Assembly (NCBI GenBank): GCA_027366585.1
Contig: DAHXNF010000010.1
Span: forward strand, 1-64,000
Source: Thermoplasmatales archaeon
Lineage (GTDB): Archaea > Thermoplasmatota > Thermoplasmata > Thermoplasmatales > Thermoplasmataceae
Reading direction: 5' to 3'
Length of the DNA: 64,000 nt
Shown here: positions 51,042-60,628 of the stretch, piece after piece
Position numbering within the stretch: the first letter of the stretch is position 1
Layout of the letters: every line of letters starts with the position of its first letter
Program-made: the position numbers and the translations under genes
Notes under the pieces: generated by a model
The model's input: only the letters and a program-made list of their open reading frames with translations
The model's database searches: none
What the model was told of the DNA's origin: nothing

Positions 51042-54000
51042 CTAATTCCTCTTTCGGACGAGGAGGTAGAAAATGAGGGACGCGAAGGCTACCATAGCGA
51101 TTATGGCAAGGACAAACTCGATGTCGTAATACAGTGTTTTTGGAGATGTAAACGTTATCACGAGATACGCGGCAGAACCACTGACAACGAATGTTCCTGA
51201 TGGTTGCGATGCCATATACCCGGGTACGCTGAAAACGGTGAAATTATATGATCCATTGGTAAGTGTGAGGAGGAGCGGTATGCTTGACAGGTTGTACCTG
51301 ACACCATTGAAGATAATTGTCCAGTTTAAGCCAGCTGGAAGTCCAGATTCGGAGATACTCACGGAATACTTCAGCTTGAAAAACTCGATTGGGATTGACA
51401 TTGCAGATCCGTTTACATTAAAGGTTCCATAGAGCTGCGCCGCTGCATATATATTGTTGGAACTAGAAAATCTGTAGTTGTATGTGCCATTCGTAACGTT
51501 AATAATTACAACCTTCTCAACCGTTGGTCCAGTGTTCAGGACTCCTGAAACATTCAGCGACCAGCTTACATTAGCTGGAAGGCCGGTCTCAATGAATGAG
51601 ACGGTATAGAGCTTTTTCTCGAAATGGATCGTTATGGAAATGTTTGCGCCATCTATAACAAAGGTTCCATTGTTGGTCGGAGCATATATCAGGTTTGATG
51701 CATATGCACCATAATGATAAGGCCCGTCCGTTACGTTAGCTGAAAAAGTTCCATTCGTTTGAATGGAAGGAGAAGGAAGTAGTCCCTGTATATTCACATG
51801 CCACATAGTGCCCGCAGGGAGTCCAGTTTCATTGAATGTCACAACATAATTTCCCTTGACATAATAAGATATCCCCTGCTGCAGACTTTGCCCTGAGAAA
51901 CCGAACATCCATTTTCCGTTCCCAGAGGGTGAATATGCAATATTTGCCCCGATCGGGCCCGCCAGCACACCATTGAGATCAATAACGTTGCTCTTTGGAG
52001 AGACCCACTGAGTGCTGCCGAACGGAAGCAGCATCGGGATCACGGATCCGTTAGTTCCCGGACCAAAAACACCAGCTTTTGCAGAAAGTGCACCGGTGAT
52101 AAGAAATTGTGGAGAAAATGTGCCTGCAGAACCAGTTTCTCCATTTGGACCTGTCGATACGACCGTACCACTGCTGAAATAATTATAGTTAAGCTTGCCA
52201 ATAATATACGCGGCCCCAGGCACTGGAAGCGAAAGTGCCGTCACCCCAACGCTTGCTCTTATGTTGCTTCCCAGATAATTGGTTGCGGTTGCAAGAACCG
52301 ATGTCAGGTTGAAATCAGAATTCCATGGAATATAAACTGGAGTTGAAACATACTCGTATCTCCCCAGGTCTGGATAAAGCCCAGTAAATGGAGTTTCAAC
52401 CAGCAGCGAAAAGTTTGCATCGAAGCCTGACTCGTTAACACCGGAAACCTGGAGAGTTGCCTGCACCCAGAATGCCGGAGTCCCCAAGCTGCTTGATAAG
52501 AAGAAGTTCTGCTGGAATGATGCATTGAAGCTGCTGAATAAAGTACCGTCTGGCAGGTATGAAGAACCGTTTATTCTTGAAATGTTCAGGATGTCACTTA
52601 CCCCGGAAAGAAGTCCGGCAGCTCCGGTAAAGTTATCATTCACCACAAATGATGTGAAGTTGTACGCGTTGATCGTTCCCCACCCATTCAGGAGACTGTA
52701 GCCATACGTGTCAGTATATAGGGTATTTTGGCCAATAATCACAGGCCTGAATGGTCTGCTTGATAATGATGTGTTGTAGGCATTAGATCCATAATGCTCA
52801 ACTCCCTGAGCGAAAGTTAGTGGATTGTATTCAGCTGTACCAATCTTGTATAGTGAAGGATCAAGGAACCCAAGGCGTAAAGTACCCTGTGATTCCAACA
52901 CATGATCAATCTCCGAAACAACGCCTCCAAAAATTGGAGACGCTATACTGGTTCCGGCAACAGCCTCAAAAGGATAGCCTTCAGATGCGTTTGATGCATA
53001 ATATGTAACGCCGCTGAGAGTTATAGTCATGATTGTGTTATTTGCAAGGGCTGAAATATCAGGAACACCGCGCCCCATCCCCTGAATAACTTGGTTTGCT
53101 GAGGAGTTGATCTGCCAGTTGGGTTCTGCAAAGGTGGTTGAGATCCCCGAAGTAGTCCCAACTGCAGTAGATAAGGTTGAAGCTGGCTCATACCAGTTTG
53201 TCTCGGATGTTATTTCTAGAGAGTTGTTAAGTGTGATCGATACACCCCCAACTGCAACCATTCCAAAATTATTGTATGCCATTGATGCGGGGAAACTTAC
53301 ATTCGATCCAATATACTCGGAACTAGTTGTGCTATCAGCGTCATCACCACTTGCAGCCAGGACCGTTATTCCCCGTGCGTTTGCCTCCTGAAGGTCGTTA
53401 TACCATTGCGTGGAGTTTCCATCAGTTCCACCCCAAGAGTTTGAGATGACGGATACATTGTCAAGAGCGGAATAAGATGGAATCGGATTTAGTATGGAGC
53501 TGAAGGCAGCCAGTAAATTCACTGTTGATGAGTTACTTCCGTACACATTGTATATAGATGAACCCGGTGCCGTGCTGCCAAGCATTTCAAGATCCAGCGT
53601 GTTCTCCACGTTTGCGCCGGTAGAATCATAAGATGCCGTGATCCCAGGAAGTGGTGCTCCAAAGATCGGGTACGCATATAATTTACTGTGCGGCTCACCA
53701 GAAGGTAGAGTTTCGTTGTAATAAGCGTAAATGTCGGATGGAACGAATGGTCCCACATATGTATCAGGGCTGAGTAGCCCACCCGTAGAAGTTATCTGTC
53801 GCGTAGTGCCCGTATACTCGCCACTCCATAGTATGGTTGCTTCCACCATGTTTGTCGGATAACCAAACTGGCTGAACAAGGTATTTTCATCCATAGCAAT
53901 CTGCATCTCTGAACCGTAGAGGTACTGAGCCGTAGTGGAATTAACAGGTATGGGATATCCCTGTGAAGTAACATTAGATTCAAGGGAACTAATTGCCTGT

Positions 54001-54665
54001 GAGAGCTTGAGTGAGAGAGGAGAGTGTTCGTTTACGAGCATAGAAAAGTTGGACAGGCCGGCAATTCCTGATATTTCTGGCACAATTGAAGCAGGCAGGT
54101 AAGGTATGCCAGAAGGTGCAAAGTAAGATCCAAGCGAATTGTTATATTTCTGCAGTGTCACGTTAAAGATGGCCCTGATCTGGCTGGAGGTCGCTGAGAA
54201 TGAGAGCTCCATCCTGTCTGAGTATTGTGTGATATCTTTGGCTCCATTTGCTTTCAGGTAGTCAGTTAGTTCAGTGTAAGTGGAAGATGAAGCGCCAAAG
54301 TATGTGTCGAACTGATCCTTTGTTAAGTAATGATGATAGAGAGGGGATGAAGGATTGGATATGCCTGAGAGGAATTGCTGTAGCGCCGTTTCATTACTTG
54401 GATTTAGGCCGATCATCACATCAACAGAACCATTGTACGCATTATCTGAACCTATTTGCTGGATTTGCGGAATCGAGCAGCCTTTAGCGAAGTTTGTAAC
54501 TTTCACAAGAGGTCCAATGATATAATGGGCTGGAACTTGAGTGCTCTGGGTCACCAGCTCGCTGCTGGATGAAATTGCATTACTCGGAGCAACAAGCAGG
54601 GCGAGAGCAGTAGAAGCCATGACAAAAGCAAGGAAATAAGACAGAAATACCTTCTTTTTATTCAT
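51042..54665 (-). CDS. S53 family (sedolisin/kumamolisin) secreted acid protease with C-terminal surface repeats
   Basis: From the ATG at 54665 ('MNKKKVFLSYFLAF') the protein has a signal peptide, a pro-kumamolisin activation domain (about 70-240) and an S53 catalytic domain. Catalytic residues are Glu and Asp in 'VENTLDLEM' (Glu354, Asp358), Asp in 'AASGDDA' (Asp441) and Ser in 'AGTSIASP' (Ser573). The last third holds three repeats starting 'FNETGLPAGTMWHV', 'FIETGLPANVSWSL' and 'ISESGLPAGLNWTI', then a C-terminal helix and RKRN tail that anchor it. It should digest proteins at the acidic cell surface. A TTG at 54698 would extend the frame, but the TATA (54706-54716) is too close. Confidence 0.92.
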   Translation of the reverse strand: MNKKKVFLSYFLAFVMASTALALLVAPSNAISSSSELVTQSTQVPAHYIIGPLVKVTNFAKGCSIPQIQQIGSDNAYNGSVDVMIGLNPSNETALQQFLSGISNPSSPLYHHYLTKDQFDTYFGASSSTYTELTDYLKANGAKDITQYSDRMELSFSATSSQIRAIFNVTLQKYNNSLGSYFAPSGIPYLPASIVPEISGIAGLSNFSMLVNEHSPLSLKLSQAISSLESNVTSQGYPIPVNSTTAQYLYGSEMQIAMDENTLFSQFGYPTNMVEATILWSGEYTGTTRQITSTGGLLSPDTYVGPFVPSDIYAYYNETLPSGEPHSKLYAYPIFGAPLPGITASYDSTGANVENTLDLEMLGSTAPGSSIYNVYGSNSSTVNLLAAFSSILNPIPSYSALDNVSVISNSWGGTDGNSTQWYNDLQEANARGITVLAASGDDADSTTSSEYIGSNVSFPASMAYNNFGMVAVGGVSITLNNSLEITSETNWYEPASTLSTAVGTTSGISTTFAEPNWQINSSANQVIQGMGRGVPDISALANNTIMTITLSGVTYYASNASEGYPFEAVAGTSIASPIFGGVVSEIDHVLESQGTLRLGFLDPSLYKIGTAEYNPLTFAQGVEHYGSNAYNTSLSSRPFRPVIIGQNTLYTDTYGYSLLNGWGTINAYNFTSFVVNDNFTGAAGLLSGVSDILNISRINGSSYLPDGTLFSSFNASFQQNFFLSSSLGTPAFWVQATLQVSGVNESGFDANFSLLVETPFTGLYPDLGRYEYVSTPVYIPWNSDFNLTSVLATATNYLGSNIRASVGVTALSLPVPGAAYIIGKLNYNYFSSGTVVSTGPNGETGSAGTFSPQFLITGALSAKAGVFGPGTNGSVIPMLLPFGSTQWVSPKSNVIDLNGVLAGPIGANIAYSPSGNGKWMFGFSGQSLQQGISYYVKGNYVVTFNETGLPAGTMWHVNIQGLLPSPSIQTNGTFSANVTDGPYHYGAYASNLIYAPTNNGTFVIDGANISITIHFEKKLYTVSFIETGLPANVSWSLNVSGVLNTGPTVEKVVIINVTNGTYNYRFSSSNNIYAAAQLYGTFNVNGSAMSIPIEFFKLKYSVSISESGLPAGLNWTIIFNGVRYNLSSIPLLLTLTNGSYNFTVFSVPGYMASQPSGTFVVSGSAAYLVITFTSPKTLYYDIEFVLAIIAMVAFASLIFYLLVRKRN

Positions 54666-54698
54666 AAGGTTCAACGAGCAACATTGCAAGTTAGTCAA

Positions 54699-55145
54699 TC
54701 TTAGTTCAAATATATTTCCAGATTAATCTGTCGAATCGGTTTTTTCCCTGATTAAGATGTTAAGCATCTTGATCTCTTTGGTTCCTCGACTTGTTCCCGC
54801 TTTAAGAATTCCTACTTCAACTAGTTCTCAGTCTTCCCTAAATTTCTTAGTCAAATTTAGTATAACATTTTATGGTAGAAGCTTTAAGCACCAGAAACAC
54901 AGTACGTACTTCATGCTATACTCGAAAAGTGTGGAGATTAAGTGGAATAACGTTGATCCAGCAAATAGATCTGGGAGAATGATACAATCATAAGCGTCAT
55001 GAATGCTGGTGTTATTCGCGTTATATTTCCATTCAGTCAACTACGCACCCTGAAGGAGTTGGCTCGCTACGGTAATGATGAGAAGCAGCTATTGGCAGGT
55101 GGAAAGTAGCTAAAAGCTTTTGAACTATCTGTGATAAGAATTACA
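54699..55145. other. Intergenic region between protease and MBL-like gene
   Basis: About 450 bp with no convincing gene. Its left end holds the protease promoter and palindrome. A 78-codon frame (54757-54993) has a low-complexity Ser/Leu composition and no family signal. A short coding-like scrap appears around 55050-55105. I see no RNA gene. Confidence 0.4.
54719..54730. promoter_or_regulatory. Perfect palindrome next to the S53 protease TATA box
   Basis: CAGATTAATCTG is a 12-bp perfect palindrome directly upstream of the TATA-like AAATATATTTG (54706-54716, minus strand). Its position over the BRE region makes it a candidate operator. Its CAGAT/ATCTG ends resemble the egsA repeat at 19331-19348. 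Confidence 0.4.
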
Positions 55146-55757
55146 ATGTTTGAGCCAATAACTAAAAGCATTTTCAGGTGGGGAACAGTTGACGGTGAAT
55201 CTGGATATATGATGTATTCCCACCTCCTCCTGAAGGATGATAAAGCCGTATTAATCGACCCGCTTGCAATGCCGGGATTGAATAATATGATAAAGGTTCT
55301 TGGAGAGCCTCTTGCAATAATCATGACGAACTACGTACACTTACGGGGATGTTCACCAATTTCTAAGCAGTTGAACATGCAGCTTTTCATTCCCGATATT
55401 AAGGTGGTAAAAGAGGACGAGAACATAACGAACATGTTCATTGACCTTTACGGCATGAAACATGGCCAGTTTTATACTGAAACAACGGATTTACCTCTGG
55501 GCATCAGGGCATTCAGTATTCCAGGGCGACATGAAATGGCTCTAAAGTTTGGCGACTTCTTGATAGTAGGTGACAGTGCTTATGGCATTGATGGAAAGCT
55601 CAGGTTTTATCCTAGCGGTTTTAACTCAGACGAAACGGGAAGCAAAGCACGTACTACATCAGAAGCTTTGTTGCCCATTTTAAGAAAAACGGCCGCCAAA
55701 GGGCTCCTTTCAGGGCATATGGAGGATATCCCTTCTGGTTTGCAAGAGCAGCTATGA
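55146..55757 (+). CDS. Metallo-beta-lactamase-fold protein with degenerate metal site
   Basis: The protein of about 203 residues follows the MBL fold: 'YSHLLLKDDKAVLIDPLAMPG', 'AIIMTNYVHLRGCSPI', 'FSIPGRHEMALKFGDFLIVGDSAYG' and 'KGLLSGHMEDI'. At the first metal site, where family members have HxHxDH, this copy has 'NYVHLRG', so one His and the Asp-His pair are lost. The later His, Asp and His positions are still visible. It may bind one metal or none. I used the ATG at 55146 ('MFEPITKSIF'); the frame opens 5 codons earlier. Confidence 0.68.
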   Translation: MFEPITKSIFRWGTVDGESGYMMYSHLLLKDDKAVLIDPLAMPGLNNMIKVLGEPLAIIMTNYVHLRGCSPISKQLNMQLFIPDIKVVKEDENITNMFIDLYGMKHGQFYTETTDLPLGIRAFSIPGRHEMALKFGDFLIVGDSAYGIDGKLRFYPSGFNSDETGSKARTTSEALLPILRKTAAKGLLSGHMEDIPSGLQEQL

Positions 55758-55864
55758 TTTAAAAATCTGAGTGTGAAATACACAATTTATTTACAATTCA
55801 AATATACGTTTGGCGATAGAATGCATTCATTCAACCCTGGATTATAAAACTCAAACTGTTATCA

Positions 55865-55949
55865 TGCGGAGGGCCGGATTTGAACCGGCGAACCCCTACG
55901 GGAATGGACCCTAAATCCATCACCTTTGACCTAGCTCGGTAACCTCCGC
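55865..55949 (-). tRNA. tRNA-Leu (anticodon TAG)
   Basis: Read on the minus strand, the 85-nt sequence has acceptor GCGGAGG pairing with CCTCCGC, discriminator A, an anticodon stem ATGGA/TCCAT with loop TTTAGGG (anticodon TAG), a long variable arm TCCCGTAGGGG as in class II tRNAs, and a T-arm GCCGGTTCAAATCCGGC. CCA is not encoded and no intron is visible. Confidence 0.95.
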
Positions 55950-56218
55950 CTAGTTATGAGGGATTAACCTGCAATATATGAAAGGTGCTGAAAATTGGTT
56001 AAAATGGTTGAAAGTATCTTTCTCCTAGAAATGTGACTGGTGCCTCCTTAACTTTCCTGCCAGGCCTCTCATGTTGATCGTAAAGCGGTCATGCACCTAT
56101 CAGAGGCTTTTACCCTCACTATGGATAATTTGACCATTTCTTAAAAGAGTTCCCGCAATCACATGTATAGTGAACATAATGAATATATACATATAAGTAA
56201 GAGAATACGCTTATCAGA

Positions 56219-56620
56219 TTGGAAGTTCAGATTGTGCCCAAGGGAATGCTAATTGCGGGATATTCTGAAAATTACATTGTATGGCAAAACATATTGAATG
56301 GTTCAGATATCGCTGCTGGAAAAGGCAGGATTACTGTTGAAGACGATTTATCGCAAACTTTGCAGGGTAAAATACTTGTTCTTGATATATTGTACAAAAA
56401 GGGACCATGTACGGATGATATGTGCCAATTGATCAAGGGTATTACTGCCAGGATATTGCCAGAACCTCAAAATCCATCAGACAATGTAATGCATAAACAA
56501 GGTTTCTCATTGGCAATGGATCCAGACATATTCCGTTCAATTGATAAAGGGAGGGAACATTTAACTGTCAGGAAAAGAAGAGCGAGTGTAACAGTAAAAG
56601 GATTCGCATTCACCTCCTGA
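56219..56620 (+). CDS. Hypothetical protein (133 residues, TTG start)
   Basis: The small soluble protein has an N-terminal beta-rich stretch ('VQIVPKGMLIAGYSENYIVWQNIL') and a central part with two close Cys ('KKGPCTDDMCQLIKG'). The TTG start is supported by the TATA-like ATATATACATATAAG (56181-56196), about 25-35 nt upstream. I recognise no family; the paired Cys may be redox-active or bind metal. Confidence 0.6.
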   Translation: MEVQIVPKGMLIAGYSENYIVWQNILNGSDIAAGKGRITVEDDLSQTLQGKILVLDILYKKGPCTDDMCQLIKGITARILPEPQNPSDNVMHKQGFSLAMDPDIFRSIDKGREHLTVRKRRASVTVKGFAFTS

Positions 56621-56880
56621 CTTGTTTCAAGCAGGTTCATTATGTCACTTGCAGAGTTACGGACTAGCTTGGCTGAACAATTGTCATTGTGTAAGCTCTA
56701 ATGAAAATAATTTCACAAAATGCGAATTTAAATACTTAGAGGAACCAGTAATTGTTAAATCTTGTCTTGCGTATGTATGAACTATCCATAGAAAACGTAG
56801 GATTCACGGATCGTGGAGCCATACAAGATCTTCCCTCCCTAAACGAGCTCTATACTACTTAGATTTGAATGTAAAATATT

Positions 56881-57252
56881 CTAATATGACCATTCCAGAA
56901 ATTCTATCCTGTTTCCATAAGGATCGTCTACGTAGAATCTACTCGCGCCAGGAAGCGGCTCGCCATCATCTGTCCTGACACCTTTATCGGTGAGAAGTCT
57001 CCTCAGCTCACCTATATTCTTCACATGTATCGCAGGATGGGCTTTTTTAGCAGGCTTGAAGTCATTATCAATTCCAATATGAATCTGGTGACTTCCGCAT
57101 TTGAACCAGACCCCGCCTCTTTTCTTTAGATTGTCTGGTTTCTCAATCTCCTCCATTCCAAGGATTCCGTGGAAGAATTGTCTCTCGGCATTCTCAGAGC
57201 CTTCAGGAGCTGCTATCTGGATATGATCAAGGCCGTAAAATGAATGCACCAT
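56881..57252 (-). CDS. VOC/glyoxalase superfamily protein
   Basis: The 123-residue protein shows one VOC module pair: 'YGLDHIQIAAPEGSENAERQFFHGILGM' at the start, 'GVWFKCGSHQIHIGI' and the end 'FYVDDPYGNRIEFLEW', with the metal-ligand His and Glu in the usual places (His10, His55-57 region, Glu120). It could be a glyoxalase-like isomerase or dioxygenase; the substrate is unknown. Confidence 0.88.
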   Translation of the reverse strand: MVHSFYGLDHIQIAAPEGSENAERQFFHGILGMEEIEKPDNLKKRGGVWFKCGSHQIHIGIDNDFKPAKKAHPAIHVKNIGELRRLLTDKGVRTDDGEPLPGASRFYVDDPYGNRIEFLEWSY

Positions 57253-57466
57253 ATCTTATCATAATAACATTCTCCGCAAAATGTTATCTCTGGAAGCCTC
57301 ATATTCATCTGTTTACCGTAACTTAATGACTGACTGATGCTGAGTCTTCTGGCAATCCATGAAAGATGGCGAAGTCAATACCTGCCTTGGCTGATTGGTC
57401 ATCTTTGATCATGATGCTCCGGTAATTGCAGCAGATTTACAGGTTTGGATCCAGGCTGGCAGTTAA

Positions 57467-58423
57467 TCATGGTTTCCTTGCTATGAAAATTGAATAGTAT
57501 CCTTTACCATCTGTCAGCGTGTCTACCAAAGAAAAGCCTGAGTCTGAAAGCATTTTGCTAAACTCTTTTGCTGAATATTTGTAAGAGTTCTCAGTGTGTA
57601 TCTCTTCACCTCTTGAAAATTTCACTATGTTTCCATCAAGCTCAAGTGTGAGTTCTCTGGTACATGTTAGATGCATCTCTATTCTACCAAAATCTTCATT
57701 GTAAAACGCTCTGTGCGTGAAAGCATCGCTGGGTATAAAAACTCCGAATTCTTTCCTTATCCGCTCTATCAGGTTGAGATTGAACCTTGCTGTGACTCCT
57801 GCAGAGTCGTTGTATGCTCTTTCCAGCACTTTCTTATCCTTCTTCATATCAACGCCTATCAGGATTGTGTCCCCACTGGCCATGCCTTCACTGCAGGATC
57901 TCAGGAAATTCAGGGAATCCTGTATCTCCATGTTTCCAATAGTTGAGCCTAGAAAAACCACCATGCTGCTGCCGTTGCTTTCTCCTGTATACATTGTTTT
58001 GGGATTCAGGTAGTCTGTGCACACGCCGAAAATGAGTTTGTCCGGAAAGGTAGATCTTAGAAGGCTTACAGCTCCAGCCAGGGAAGAAATAGAAATGTCA
58101 AGCAACGTATATTCTTTCAATCCTGGGAGACATTTTATCAGGCTTATGCTCTTTCTTCCACTCCCGGCGCCAAGCTCAACGACACTTGTAACCTTCCGGA
58201 GAACACGTGAAAGCCGATCGCATTTTTCCCTGAGAATTGAATCCTCTATTCTAGTCTGGTAATATTCCGGTAGCTCGGTAATCATTTCAAACAGAAGAGA
58301 TCCGGCGGGATCATAGAAGAACTTTGGGTGAATCCACTTTGCCGGGTTCTGCAATCCCCTGAGGACTTCCTTCCTGAAATCTGGAAGATCGGGCTTCAGG
58401 TCAAGGATCTCACCGTTCTGCAT
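57467..58423 (-). CDS. egtD: L-histidine N-alpha-methyltransferase (EgtD-like)
   Basis: EgtD uses S-adenosylmethionine to trimethylate histidine to hercynine, the first step of ergothioneine synthesis. The protein of about 318 residues has 'KWIHPKFFYDPAGSLLFEMITELPEYYQTRIE' near the N-terminus, the SAM site 'VVELGAGSGRKS', 'FLGSTIGN' and 'GVDMKKDKKVLERAYNDSAGVTARFNLNLI', all family hallmarks. I chose the ATG at 58423, which overlaps the end of egtB by 14 bp; the frame extends upstream to 58591 inside egtB without family support. It forms an operon with egtB. Confidence 0.92.
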   Translation of the reverse strand: MQNGEILDLKPDLPDFRKEVLRGLQNPAKWIHPKFFYDPAGSLLFEMITELPEYYQTRIEDSILREKCDRLSRVLRKVTSVVELGAGSGRKSISLIKCLPGLKEYTLLDISISSLAGAVSLLRSTFPDKLIFGVCTDYLNPKTMYTGESNGSSMVVFLGSTIGNMEIQDSLNFLRSCSEGMASGDTILIGVDMKKDKKVLERAYNDSAGVTARFNLNLIERIRKEFGVFIPSDAFTHRAFYNEDFGRIEMHLTCTRELTLELDGNIVKFSRGEEIHTENSYKYSAKEFSKMLSDSGFSLVDTLTDGKGYYSIFIARKP

Positions 58424-59669
58424 TGTTTGCACTCCTGCATAGCCTGATTCCCGAAAACTGCCACCTGCTTTCCGGGTGATAGAAATTACGGTACGATACC
58501 CTTGAATGTCCAGGAGGCGTTGCAGCACTGTCGCCCCTGAGCACCATCTGCTGTGACATAAATTTACCATTATATTCCCCGATAGCCCCACTTAGTGGAA
58601 TAAATCCCGGGTATGGTGAATAAGAGCTTGAGGTCCATTCCCAGCATTCTCCCGGGCCCTGGAGGGTGTCACTGGAATGCTGGATCGAAGGGTGCCAGGC
58701 GTAATCTTGTCTGGGCTGTGAACCCTCCTTTGCTGTAAATGCGTTCTCCCACTCCTCTTCCGTAGGAAGCCTGCATCCTGACCATCTCGCGAAGGCGTCA
58801 GCCTCATAATATGATAAGTGGCATACCGGTTCTTCCAGGTTCAGCCTTTCCCATCCAGACGGAGTGAAGCAGTAGAATCTGTCACCGCGCTTTTCCCAGT
58901 AATGGGGCATTCCCCATTTTTCCCTGCTTACAACAGCCCAGCCATCCGAGAGCCAGAAAGCAGGCTTTTCGTACCCGCCCTTCAAGATAAATTCAAGATA
59001 TTCTCCGTTAGTAACAAGTCTGGAAGCTATCTGGTACGGATACAGATATACTTTGTGCCTGGGATGCTCATTATCGAACGAGAAACCACCTTTTTCTGCG
59101 CCGATGTATGAAATTCCCCCTTTAAAGCTCACCCACTTAAGCTTTCCAGCCTTACCTGTTTGTACCTTTCTACCACCAAAAGGCGGCTGGAAAGGTGATC
59201 GATACATGTTTTCCTTGATATCCATGATGAGCAATTCCTGGTGCTGTTCCTCATGATTGATCCCAAGCAGGACGAGATCCCGTACATCCTTTATGTGAGG
59301 ATTATCGTCGCTAAGGAGGATTTCTTCAATCTTTGATTCCACATGATTCCTATAATCCAGAACATCCTCAAGCGATGGCCTGGAAAGGAGCATTCTGGTT
59401 GTTTTTGGAATGAAGTAACCAACCTGGTTGTAGTAAGAGTTGAAAATAGTGGAAAATCTTTCATTGAATTCCCTGTACTTCTCCTGATACGGCTTCAATA
59501 TGAAATTTTCGAAGAACCATGAGGTGTGACCAAGATGCCATTTTGGAGGGCTCGTGTCTGGCGTTGCCTGTATCATGTAGTCGTCTCTTTCAAGAAATGA
59601 GCAGATTTCAAGGGTTCTCTTCCTTACCTCCCTGAAACGGTTATATAGTGACGATGCTGCATCCTGCAT
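58410..59669 (-). CDS. egtB: Ergothioneine biosynthesis sulfoxide synthase (EgtB-like)
   Basis: EgtB is the non-haem iron enzyme that joins hercynine to a cysteine-containing thiol with O2. The 419-residue protein has an N-terminal DinB-like domain with 'PPKWHLGHTSWFFE' (His45/His48) and 'NHEEQHQELL' (His139, His143), which supply the three-His iron site. A C-terminal formylglycine-generating-enzyme-like domain follows ('WRLPTEEEWE'-type stretch 'CRLPTEEEWENAF', 'GECWEWTSS', 'VLRGDS', 'RVSYRNFYHPESRWQFSGIRL'). It precedes and overlaps egtD. egtA, egtC and egtE are not adjacent. Confidence 0.92.
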   Translation of the reverse strand: MQDAASSLYNRFREVRKRTLEICSFLERDDYMIQATPDTSPPKWHLGHTSWFFENFILKPYQEKYREFNERFSTIFNSYYNQVGYFIPKTTRMLLSRPSLEDVLDYRNHVESKIEEILLSDDNPHIKDVRDLVLLGINHEEQHQELLIMDIKENMYRSPFQPPFGGRKVQTGKAGKLKWVSFKGGISYIGAEKGGFSFDNEHPRHKVYLYPYQIASRLVTNGEYLEFILKGGYEKPAFWLSDGWAVVSREKWGMPHYWEKRGDRFYCFTPSGWERLNLEEPVCHLSYYEADAFARWSGCRLPTEEEWENAFTAKEGSQPRQDYAWHPSIQHSSDTLQGPGECWEWTSSSYSPYPGFIPLSGAIGEYNGKFMSQQMVLRGDSAATPPGHSRVSYRNFYHPESRWQFSGIRLCRSANNAER

Positions 59670-59748
59670 TATATACAGTAATTAAGTAAAGGATTTGAAA
59701 GTTCCCTGAATCATAACCCTGGAAGAAACGCCCGGTAATGTTTCACAT

Positions 59749-60483
59749 TCAGGCAGGCTGGCCTGTCAATTCAAGCAGAGCAGAGACTGTCTCCTGGGGC
59801 TTCGTAATCATCGGATAGTGACTGGATCTGATTATCCTGTGCTCTCCTTCAAGTGAATCAATATATTTCTTGTCCTCAGGCGAGAATTCTGCACCTTCAC
59901 GCAAACAGAAGACGTATGCCTTCTTCATCCTGCCAACGGTCTCGCTGATCTTGATTGGTTCAAGGGCAAGGTTCAGTGGCCAGGGTGTTATTTTTGATTT
60001 GAACCATCGCATATCCTCTCCCTTTATGTCGAACGCAATATTCTTGATCGTATCACCTGACATTGGAATTTTCCATCCGTCTCCATTTGAACGGCTTTCC
60101 TCCATCAATTCCTTCAACTCGTTTTCAGGGATGTCATCCTTGCCTCCCTGCGGGTTTCTCGTCTTTGCAGGTATCATTGCGTCGAGGTAGAATAACATCT
60201 TAATCCTCTCTGGAATACGATCCGCAACAGCCGAGATCACTTTGCCCGCAAAACTGTGACCCAGTAAAATGATATCATGCAGGTCCTCATATTCTATGAC
60301 ATTGATAACATCTTGTACTGCCACATCAATACCATATTCCTTCCGCGCAAGGTGCACCCTGTCACCCATTCCTGTCAGCGTGAGGGGGTAAACTTCGTGA
60401 AGCCTTCTATTCAATTCAGGAACAATCTTTTTCCAGGCCCAAGCTCCCAGCCATGCGCCAGGTACGAGGACATAAGTTGCCAT
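59749..60483 (-). CDS. Alpha/beta hydrolase (esterase, MES/salicylate-esterase-like)
   Basis: The 244-residue hydrolase has the oxyanion-side 'VLVPGAWLGAWAWKKIVPEL', the nucleophile Ser in 'LLGHSFAGKVI' and the C-terminal His in 'SSHYPMIT'. The overall pattern is that of small carboxylesterases related to plant methylesterases. The substrate is unknown. It lies 80 bp upstream of egtB on the same strand, so co-transcription with the ergothioneine genes is possible but not shown. Confidence 0.85.
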   Translation of the reverse strand: MATYVLVPGAWLGAWAWKKIVPELNRRLHEVYPLTLTGMGDRVHLARKEYGIDVAVQDVINVIEYEDLHDIILLGHSFAGKVISAVADRIPERIKMLFYLDAMIPAKTRNPQGGKDDIPENELKELMEESRSNGDGWKIPMSGDTIKNIAFDIKGEDMRWFKSKITPWPLNLALEPIKISETVGRMKKAYVFCLREGAEFSPEDKKYIDSLEGEHRIIRSSHYPMITKPQETVSALLELTGQPA

Positions 60484-60628
60484 TTATATGCATATTGCTG
60501 TACTATTTAACAGCATTTATTGCTGGTTGAATACATAATTGTCCTTCATGAGAGGGCACAGATATCACCAAATGCAGAGGATGTAATTTCACATAATTCT
60601 AATAACACTGTTTTCATACCTATGACGA

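Noticed and set aside
54757-54993. 78-codon frame in the protease upstream region
   Set aside because: Low-complexity composition, no promoter at the right distance and no family signal.
56773-56862. 29-codon frame with an AT-rich block upstream
   Set aside because: Too short to support as a gene without homologues, and the TATA spacing is poor.
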